DNA of 64,000 nucleotides from Ligustrum vulgare (Eukaryota; Streptophyta; Magnoliopsida; Lamiales; Oleaceae): assembly GCA_963555705.1 (NCBI GenBank), contig OY743177.1:496001-560000 (forward strand), given 5' to 3'. The notes beneath the pieces are model-generated. The model saw only the letters and a list, made by a program, of their open reading frames with translations. It made no database searches and was not told the DNA's origin. Below, piece by piece: positions 57,062-64,000 of the stretch (positions are counted from its first letter, which is position 1; each line of letters opens with the position of its first letter). The position numbers and the translations under genes were made by a program.

Positions 57062-57391
57062 TTAAAGATGCTCTATGAAATCTTCTCTTATTTATCCACA
57101 AAAATAGTACGAACACAATTGAGCCATTATTTGAGAAAACCAGAGAGAAAAAATTTTATTCTATTTTTCATACCTTCAACACTATAGAAGTGGATTATTT
57201 ATACAAGTAAAAGAAGACAGCTGGATAAATGACAGCTAGCTAAGCAAACTAACTTGACACAATAATACGAACTGAACACAATAAAATGGACACTACTGGA
57301 CACTAACTGGGAATGCTGGACACGATTAACTGGACTAACTGGTGGACTAACTGGGACTGCTATATATATATGGACTGCTATATACTCTACA
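57062..57391 (-). repeat. LTR-like fragment with short tandem motifs
   Basis: Read on the minus strand it starts TGTAGAGTATATAGCAGTCC. It contains repeated GTTAGTCC, GTCCAG and TATATAGCAGTCC words and has a TATA box (TTGTATAAATAATCC, about 57210). This looks like a small Copia LTR. The left edge and TSD are not established. Confidence 0.35.
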
Positions 57392-58449
57392 AGCTGCTCT
57401 GTAGTAAGATATGTTGTTGAAAATTGGAGAGAGAAAATATTTTTGGTTAAAAAGTGGTTTGAGAAACTGTGTAAAAAAAAAAAAAAAAAAAAAACATGTT
57501 TAAAAACTTGTTTCTTTTGGTTTGCCAAATAGACGATAAACCAAGTTTTTTGGTTTATTTCGTGTATCTCGAGGTTGATGTATGTTTAAAAATTGAAGAG
57601 AGAAAAGATATGTGATTAAAAAGTTGTATCGAAAATTGGAGTGATTATAAATTGTTATAAACTCGAACATAGGCTGAGCCTGTATCACAGAAATAGTCTA
57701 AAATTATACATTGTCTCTCAATTCCCAAATAGTTCTAAAGCAAGTAATTTTCTTTAGAAGATTCTGATGCTCAACGGGTACAGGGATAACACGTATGGGG
57801 GTGATGATCATATATTGCACTGTCGTAATCATGCACCAAGAGGCAGAATGTTTTGCGGCCTCTCTTCTAAAGGCACAACAGAAGAAGAGTACTATATGAC
57901 AGTTTTTACAAGCATTCTTGAGGTTGGCCAGGTCATCTAAGCACAAGACAGAATCTAAATGCAAACAAGTTGTACAAAAATGCATATGGTTACCACGCAA
58001 CAAATCAATCTAATCCTATAGCAAGCAAGCAAGCAAAGAGAAAAATCAATCTTTACAAAAACTAATTATTATACCAATGAATTATACATCTCAATAATCA
58101 ATTATCAAATATTTAAACTAAAATTCACCTCAAACTAGTTGGGAGCAGTAAAGTGTCTAAAATGGGATGAACCGATGAAGAGCAGGTACTTGGCTTTGGA
58201 GACTTGAATTTTGTGGGACATCTGCAAAAGCTACCAACTTTACGGACTTAGCTGCGGCTGCCTGCTGGAGCCTGGAGGTAGAAAGAGTCCACGACGGAAC
58301 TGGAACGCTTTTAATCTGGGAGATTTATTGAAATAGCTTGTTTGAAGGTTTGATTTTTCAAAATACCTTTTTTTAGCAAAATGTCTTTATTGCCCTTAAT
58401 GAATTGAGTTATTTTCTTTGCAAGATATATTCCTGAATTAGTCAGGTTG
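57392..58449. other. Unassigned region with dispersed repeats
   Basis: It contains an A-run at about 57473-57494 and two copies of the short AAAATTG(G/A)AGAGAGAAAA repeat. A frame on the minus strand (57704-58003) contains many Cys and His but matches no family I know. A GC-richer patch at about 58140-58310 could be an eroded exon. Confidence 0.3.
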
Positions 58450-58849
58450 ATTTAATTCAATACTTTTTATTATATTCATATTCTTTAATCTTTTAAGTTC
58501 TTCTAAAAATACTCTATATTGTGATAATTTCTCAAAAGATTTAGAATGTTCTTTTTTTTGTTATATATCCTAATGCTATTCCATTTGAAACTCCATCTTC
58601 TATATCTTCGTATTCTTTTATAATTTTATGAACCGTATTTATATTTTTTGCTGTTTCAACAGAATTAAATTCTATTCTATTTAAGATAGCATAATCAATA
58701 TCTTTGTATATTTCTTTTAATTTAGATTGTCCAACAGAATGTATATTTTTAGATTTTCCAGCAATAGCTAATAAAAATGAAATTTCTTTATTATCTAAAT
58801 ATAGTTTATGATCACAGTTATTAGAAGTTGATGCTTGTGAAGTATTCAT
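58450..58849 (-). pseudogene. Caulimovirid-like small ORF (third of three compact ORFs)
   Basis: The minus-strand frame from ATG 58849 reads MNTSQASTSNNCDHKLYLDN and continues to ALGYITKKRTF. A frameshift follows at about 58540, after which the frame continues (EHSKSFEKLSQYRVFLEELK). It starts three bases after the previous stop. Such compact spacing is typical of caulimovirid genomes. I cannot name the protein; a virion-associated or transmission role is only a guess from its position. Confidence 0.4.
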
Positions 58850-58852
58850 AGA

Positions 58853-59074
58853 TTATAGGGTTGGTAAATTATTATACAAAATTCTCTGGTATAAGTCCAT
58901 TCTTTGATCTAGTAAAATACAATAATTTGCAATATATTGTTCGTATTTTTCTAAGAGTTTATTATATTCTTCAGAAGATATGTTTTCATTTTCCATTTGA
59001 TGTTTAATATCTTCCATTTTATCTTTCAATTTTTCTAAAAGGTTATCTAGTCTTTCTATTGTATATCCTGGCAT
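58853..59074 (-). CDS. Caulimovirid-like coiled-coil ORF, copy 2
   Basis: A 73-residue frame starts MPGYTIERLDNLLEKLKDKM and is strongly heptad-patterned. Its ATG overlaps the stop of the preceding ORF (TAATG). It is a paralogue of that ORF. Short coiled-coil proteins are found among caulimovirid virion-associated proteins. The frame is open but its genomic setting is defective. Confidence 0.4.
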   Translation of the reverse strand: MPGYTIERLDNLLEKLKDKMEDIKHQMENENISSEEYNKLLEKYEQYIANYCILLDQRMDLYQRILYNNLPTL

Positions 59075-59292
59075 TATGTTTGGACTGTGTTTGTCATTAT
59101 TTTATTTTCTAAATTTATTTTAATTTCTAATATGTCAGAATAATCTATAATGTATTGATCATGATTTTCTGAAAGTATATAATATTGTTCAGATGATTCA
59201 TCCATATCTATTAAATGAGATATAATGTTATCTATTTTTTTCATTATTTTTTCTAACAAATTGTCTAATCCTTCAATAGTACATCCAGGCAT
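59074..59292 (-). CDS. Caulimovirid-like coiled-coil ORF, copy 1
   Basis: From ATG 59292 the frame starts MPGCTIEGLDNLLEKIMKKI and has 72 residues. It shares MPGxTIExLDNLLEK with the next ORF, so the two arose by tandem duplication. An in-frame extension upstream to 59340 exists, but the MPG start is preferred because it is shared by both copies. Confidence 0.4.
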   Translation of the reverse strand: MPGCTIEGLDNLLEKIMKKIDNIISHLIDMDESSEQYYILSENHDQYIIDYSDILEIKINLENKIMTNTVQT

Positions 59293-59468
59293 TATAAACA
59301 CAGAGATAAATAATTTATAAAGTTTCAAGTAATTTTTCAAATTTTATGAGTGTTTGAGAATTAATAACATCTATGTCAGCCATGATATCTATACTTGGTT
59401 AAAATGGTATATTATATTTTGAAATATTTTTCTTTCTCTTTTCTAATTTATCAATTATATCTTGAATA

Positions 59469-60060
59469 TTATGTATCATTATAGATCTTACAGTTTCCTC
59501 TAGCAAAGTTTTCTATTAAATTTTCTTTAAAACTTTTTAATATCTCTTGTGATGCGTAGAGTTGCTCTTGGTATCCTATTTTATCAATTTCATTTTCATA
59601 TTCAATGCCTTTTTTACTTTTGATATGTTTTTGAACTTTATATGGACCTCTTTTAGTTCTAGGTTTTTTCATGATATAATTACTATTATTCATGATATTA
59701 AGATTTTCAAAAACTAGTAAAGAAAGATTCATCTCTTCCATCACTATCATAATCTATTACAGGATCATAATCATTATCACTACTAAACACATATCCTATA
59801 TATAATTCATTATTTATTTCAGTATTATCACTATCCAGCTAAAAATAAATAATCGATTTTGTAATTTCTAATCCAAATATTCTTTTTAATGTTGGAAAGA
59901 TAGCTAACAAGCATGGCATATAGACATGATATAACTTTTTTATTTCATTATTTGGTCTAGTAAACTGTTTATGCATGAATAAAGGTTCAATTATGTTATG
60001 ATATTCATCATTATAAGGACTGTTTTGATAATTAAATTTAACAATTCTGAATTCTGCCAT
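59469..60060 (-). pseudogene. Caulimovirid-like 5' ORFs, broken
   Basis: Frame 60060-59839 starts MAEFRIVKFNYQNSPYNDEY. After a stop the same frame continues through an acidic stretch (SSDNDYDPVIDYDSDG). A second frame (59750-59469) carries a basic KKPRTKRGPYKVQKHIKSKK segment. They lie just downstream of the promoter region on the minus strand. Movement-protein identity is possible but not shown by motifs. Confidence 0.35.
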
Positions 60061-60510
60061 GTTAAAAGCTCTTCTTCCTCCTAATTCCGTAAAGATAGAT
60101 ATATTAAGAATACTAACCTCTTTTCCTATTCTCAGTACCTTTGTTTTTTCCTTCTATTGTTAGTGACCTTCAGGCTTATAGGTTTCTGCTCCACACCCTC
60201 CAATGGCTTCATGCCTTCAAGGGTTATTAGCTAAACCTGGATACCTTCACTGTATAACTCTTTAGATGGAAAATATTTTAGGACAGAGTGTAGGGAGTTT
60301 TCTTAATAATATTTCTTCCTTTTGGAAATAGGATTTAGAAGACAAGAATTTAGAAACTCATCATAATATGATAAGTAAATTGGATTTTATTGATAATATG
60401 AAGATTGACAAAGGATTGGTATGAGAATTTTTCAAAGACAGAAGATTTTTGACTTTCTCACAAACTGAGTGCTCAAGAGAGTTCTGTCTTTCAACTAGCC
60501 CGGAGGCCTC
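60061..60510 (-). other. Leader downstream of the pararetroviral promoter
   Basis: About 450 bases between the TATA box and the first ORF lack long frames and contain several short ones. This resembles the long structured leader of caulimovirid pregenomic RNA. I see no initiator-Met primer site in it. Confidence 0.4.
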
Positions 60511-60700
60511 TATTTATAATACTACATTGGACACAATTACATCACTGCTTACATCATCGTCTTAACAATTTCACAGCTTTTTTTCACCTAAGGACACACC
60601 TGTCCCTCTATTATTTATTACATCACATGACTCTTACATTATAGGGACACTTGTCCTTCTATTTTTTGGTCTTGACATGGCCCCTACATTGTTCTGCATT
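60511..60700 (-). promoter_or_regulatory. Caulimovirid pregenomic-type promoter
   Basis: The minus strand has TATAAATAGAGGCC (TATA at 60518-60511). About 25-50 bases upstream is GACGATGATGTAAGCAGTGATG (split here as positions 60561-60540), similar to the as-1 tandem TGACG element of caulimoviral promoters. It lies between a C-terminal viral ORF and the small ORFs, where the 35S-type promoter sits in circular caulimovirid genomes. Confidence 0.6.
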
Positions 60701-60779
60701 GTTGAATTAAAGTAGGTCTATTAAACATCTTTCACTTGTCCATCAATTCTGTTGGCATATAGATCTATCAAGTGGCTTC

Positions 60780-61379
60780 CACCTATCCATCAGTTCCTTT
60801 GGCATGTGGGGAAGTTCCTGGCTATGCACGCCTCTTGCAAAGTGGCAAAGCTTCCATGAATTTGATGAGTGTCAAATTTATTGATGTATTCTTGCAAGAT
60901 TGTTGAATTTTATTTTCCTCCATTAGTGAGTAGGGTCCATCCATTGTACTGGCATATGCATTTGAATTTTTTCTCATACAGGTTTTTGGAAATATTGTAG
61001 AGAACTTTAATTCCCAACACCATTCAGGATCTAAACCATGATCTTGTAATGTTTGGTACTGGCTTAGTATTTTTTCCAACTTCAATTTGAAAGTTTCGAG
61101 CAACATATCCAATCGTAATAATATGCTCAGCAGGATAATATATCTTTCCATCAATTTCAGGACGGATCGAATAAAATTTTAAATATATGGATCTTCCTTG
61201 AGCAAACTTTGAGATTTCTCCTTTTAGTAAATCATCAAATTTTTCGATTTCTTTCAGATCTTTTCCTGGATAGATAAGATCCAAGAATCCATAATCAGCT
61301 GCCATTTTTGTCATGACGGGATCTCCTCCCTGAGTAACGATCAATCGTGGGTATACATGATCTCCAGACGAAATGTAAT
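60780..61379 (-). pseudogene. Caulimovirid-like 3'-terminal ORF, truncated by element B
   Basis: The viral part of the frame runs from 61379 to about 61024 and reads VYPRLIVTQGGDPVMTKMAA, then GRSIYLKFYSIRPEIDGKIY followed by YPAEHIITIGYVARNF. After a stop, related sequence continues in another frame toward 60900. Its place directly upstream of the promoter is that of the caulimovirid inclusion-body/transactivator ORF. That assignment is positional and tentative. The N-terminal part is separated by the insertion at 61380. Confidence 0.4.
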
Positions 61380-62171
61380 TGATGCAAACCACGTAGCAAT
61401 TGTAGCTACGTAACTCACAAATTATTGGAATTGACCCAAGAACGTCAAAGAATCACGATTTCGAGATTGATTCAAATTAATTGAACCAAGCAACCAACAC
61501 AATCAATAGATATGCTGACCTCTTGATCACAATGAAAATAAATCTCACCCAAGATTTGAACAAACAAGATTAACTCGCAAGTTCGGAATTTATTCAATAA
61601 AGAATAAGGTTTGAAAGCAAATTGCGTCTCAATAATAATATCAAAGTTGTGTGTTGAATAATGAAAATTACATCCCTATTAATAGGGTCAAAACCTGACT
61701 AAAGAGTTTTAATTATGCAAGGAAACAAATACCTAAAAATAAGGAAATAAATAAAAACCCTAAAATTACATATAATTCCTTTACGGCCGTAACCTTGTTA
61801 CTGAACCATATTTACGGCCGTAAGTCAAAAAAAATCAAATTCTGATTTTTGAGCAGTGACTCCATTACGGCCGTGAACTTCAGCACTTACGGCCGTAATC
61901 CTTTATTTCTCGCAATATCAATTTTAGCAGTGAGCTAGTTACGGCCGTGAGGAAATATATGTTACGGCCGTAACATTGAAATTTCAAAATTTTCAAAATT
62001 TCCTTTGATGGCTTGAATGAGGTTGATCCACTCGTCGTTTTGGCTCGGTCCCAACATGGAACTTGCTTCTTTTGATGACACGAACATGCTGGAAGCTTTG
62101 TTTGACTTGATCTGTAGTTCTTTTCGTCAAGTCTTCTATGATTAATATTATCAGGGTTCTGGATCACATCA
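61380..62171 (-). repeat. Element B 3' LTR (about 792 bp)
   Basis: On the minus strand it starts TGATGTGATCCAGAACCCT (element A: TGATGTGTTCCGAACCCT) and ends GCATCA. The middle differs strongly from element A. Six TTACGGCCGTRA sites (61781-61974) lie upstream of a TATA-like CTATTAATAGGG near 61680 and have no counterpart in element A. Confidence 0.75.
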
Positions 62172-62186
62172 TACCCTCCTTCTTTA
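62172..62186 (-). other. Element B polypurine tract
   Basis: The minus strand reads CTAAAGAAGGAGGGTA directly before the 3' LTR, nearly identical to element A. Confidence 0.75.
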
Positions 62187-62407
62187 GGATGATTCGTCCC
62201 GAATCATAGCTTTGTTCATGAATGCAACTGCTCCCCTTGGATCAAACGGAAAATTTCTGCTTCCATGCCATGAGTTCAATAAATTATACTCCTTTGATTG
62301 GAAAACATGGAAGAGATGGAACTTGAACTCCCTTTGCCATACGTAGTGTGGTTGAAGCTTCCAATCGTAATTAACGTGCAAAAAATATTTAAACAAAATG
62401 GGGAGGG

Positions 62408-63469
62408 TCATGTTAGCTTCATAAGGTACAAGGTAGGATCCTTGTATTCATGATAAACCACCACCAGCTCCACTTCTTGAGCCACGAGGCTCTTCTCTTC
62501 GCTTATTTCCTCCTTTGCAATTTCTTGTTCAATTTTTTTATCTTCAAACTCAACCACATCTCCGACCTCCACATTTGAATCACCATGTTCATGTACTACC
62601 TCATCACTACCAAAATGTGGATCTTCCAATTCAAAGCTCAAGATTTGAACATCTACCCCAACTTCCAATTTTTCTTCATCAAATTTTGGAGTTTGATCAC
62701 CTAACTCCACCTTTTCAAGCTCAACTACCTCTTTTAAATTTTTTGCCTCAACCAACTCCTTCATGTTTTCATTCTCTACCCCGTCAACTTTCAATTCATG
62801 CATATTCTCATCAATAATTTTAATTTTTTGTTCGTCCACCTCTTTATTACCCAATTCCACATCTCCTACCTTAAATGTTGGATTTTTTTCAACTATTTCT
62901 ACTTTCAGCTCTCCCTCCTTCCCAACATTCATATCCTGAGGCTCTTCTTGCAACTTAACTACATTTTTACCCCTTCGTGCAATCATTTCCTCTTCTAGAA
63001 GTCTTAATTGATAATTCAATCTGGATAATGGATTAATCTTTTCCTTGACCTCCTTTTGATCTTCAAGTATTTGCTCTAGTGTTAAACTAGCTAAGGTGAT
63101 TGATTCTCCATCTTTCACAAATTTGTACCTATTTCTATTCTTATCATAAAATGCTTTCCTCTCATGCCTCCATGGCCTACCCCACAACAAATGACAAGAC
63201 TCTAGAGGCACCACATCACATAATACTTCATCACTATACTTCCCAATGGTGAAATTCACTAAGACTTGCTTGGTCACTTTGAACTCCCCACACTCCTTCA
63301 ACCATGTCATCCTATAAGGTCTAGGATGTTGTAGTAAATGCAACCCCAATTTTTCAACCATGTTGATACTAGCCAAATTAGAGATGTACTCCCTATCAAT
63401 AGCCAAACTACACAGCTTATCCCCCACACGACATCTAGTCATGAAAGTATGATCGAACTCGTAATTCAT
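62408..63469 (-). CDS. Element B ORF: degenerate retropepsin-like domain plus acidic region
   Basis: The frame has 353 residues from MNYEFDHTFMTRCRVGDKLC. The first 130 residues have the fold signature of plant Ty3/Gypsy proteases (ASINMVEKLGL, QVLVNFTIGKYSDEVLCDVV, CHLLWGRPW). The active site reads AIDREYIS where active members have D-T/S/G-G-S. The catalytic Asp is kept but the following Gly is not. The rest (about 180-353) is Glu/Val-rich and matches the element A ORF. No RT or integrase follows. The long intact frame is unusual for a dead element and may reflect a role in packaging, or simply recent insertion. Confidence 0.65.
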   Translation of the reverse strand: MNYEFDHTFMTRCRVGDKLCSLAIDREYISNLASINMVEKLGLHLLQHPRPYRMTWLKECGEFKVTKQVLVNFTIGKYSDEVLCDVVPLESCHLLWGRPWRHERKAFYDKNRNRYKFVKDGESITLASLTLEQILEDQKEVKEKINPLSRLNYQLRLLEEEMIARRGKNVVKLQEEPQDMNVGKEGELKVEIVEKNPTFKVGDVELGNKEVDEQKIKIIDENMHELKVDGVENENMKELVEAKNLKEVVELEKVELGDQTPKFDEEKLEVGVDVQILSFELEDPHFGSDEVVHEHGDSNVEVGDVVEFEDKKIEQEIAKEEISEEKSLVAQEVELVVVYHEYKDPTLYLMKLT

Positions 63470-64000
63470 CCCTTTATGTAGCTTTCAAAAATTTGAGAGA
63501 CTCAAAATAAGAGGGTCCGGATATTGACAAATATCAAGAAGGAATTTAATGTTGACTCGAAAAGGAAAAACAATATCAAGAATTTTAAAGAAATTCAAGA
63601 AAGTGGTTCTTGAATTTGACTTGAAATGAAAGAATATCAAGAATATTGTAGAAATTCAAGAAAGTGGTTCTTGAATGGAAATAATTTTTTTTTTTTTTTT
63701 TTTAATTTTGGGTGAATTTTCGGAATAAATAAAATAAATAATCTTTTTTTTTTATATAAATCAGAAAATTCGACAACGAACACGACAAAACAAACGGAAC
63801 TTAATTCGGAAAAGAATTATGCAAAACAAACACTTTTGAAATTTTTTGGAACGATTTTCTGAATTAAAGACTCAACAAACTCAAGAACAAGAAGAACGCA
63901 AAAAACTGAAAAACAAAACACTCAACAAGATATGGATGATTTTTATGGGATTCGATGATAAACATAAAAATCAAAATGGATAGAAAACTCAAGAAAACAA
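63470..64000 (-). other. Element B 5' internal leader
   Basis: This is AT-rich noncoding sequence with a T-run at about 63685-63706 and a duplicated phrase (AAATTCAAGAAAGTGGTTCTTGAAT). The small gag-like ORF of element A (5209-5493) has no intact counterpart here. Confidence 0.5.

Larger units (their letters stand above)
61380..64000 (-). mobile_element. Element B: relative of element A, incomplete at window edge
   Basis: The 3' LTR (61380-62171), polypurine tract and internal region match the organisation of element A. The sequence at 63925-63995 matches 5821-5885 of element A, so the primer site and 5' LTR should begin a few bases beyond the window. It inserted into the caulimovirid ORF. 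The TSD cannot be tested. Confidence 0.8.

Noticed and set aside
61781..61974. Repeated 12-mers with spacers, possible CRISPR-like array
   Set aside because: The repeats are short palindromes with irregular spacing inside a plant LTR. There is no bacterial context.

Overview
The window is nuclear DNA of a flowering plant, most likely a eudicot. It is AT-rich and gene-poor. The only confident host genes are a patellin (phosphoinositide-binding Sec14/GOLD protein, minus strand, 32703-34693, four exons) and the first coding exon of a MIC10-like mitochondrial MICOS gene (minus strand, 1301-1418). Nearly everything else is transposable elements, solo LTRs, and two different endogenous caulimovirid (plant pararetrovirus) remnants.

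Layout. 1-964: decayed 3' end of an LTR element with a short LTR, probably inside intron 1 of the MIC10-like gene. 1301-1418: MIC10 exon 1. 1630-7969: a shuffled mosaic of short pararetroviral blocks in both orientations, many present twice. It is split by a complete 2.8-kb non-autonomous LTR retrotransposon (element A, 3850-6659, minus strand, target-site duplication GGATA). 7970-20545: full-length Athila-type Ty3/Gypsy element with about 1.47-kb LTRs, gag, protease, RT-RNaseH, integrase and an extra downstream ORF, all broken. 22764-24417: non-autonomous Mutator-like element with a 9-bp TSD. 24797-24959: Harbinger-type MITE. 25125-25330: tRNA-derived SINE candidate. 25393-31371: nearly intact Ty1/Copia element (TSD TAGGG). 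32703-34693: patellin. 35140-36203: second, left-truncated copy of the Mutator-like family.

37030-44772 holds a degenerate minus-strand Copia element. It is split by a 2.6-kb chromovirus-like LTR insertion (38929-41495, TSD TAGAT) and again by a roughly 1.4-kb cassette (about 43100-44525). A diverged copy of that cassette follows at 44840-47900 and is itself split by an Athila-type solo LTR (45725-47306, TSD CCCAA). 49548-51907: internally deleted Copia element. 52495-52668 and 54111-54246: MITEs. 58450-61379: a second, differently organised caulimovirid remnant with a recognisable pregenomic-type promoter. 61380-64000: left part of element B, a relative of element A that inserted into that viral sequence.

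How the parts relate. The pattern is repeated nesting. Boundaries in at least five cases are fixed by perfect target-site duplications, which gives a relative insertion order. The signals I find most worth following are four. (1) Several unrelated LTR families each carry their own 12-20 bp CpG-containing palindromes, often upstream of the TATA box. (2) The intact Copia has no initiator-tRNA primer site. Instead a 15-nt sequence two bases after its LTR is exactly complementary to its own LTR, so self-priming is possible. (3) A chromovirus-like LTR ends in three tandem LTR-end/primer-site units. (4) The pararetroviral mosaic is built from reused blocks with shared breakpoints. I saw no tRNA or rRNA genes and no CRISPR array.
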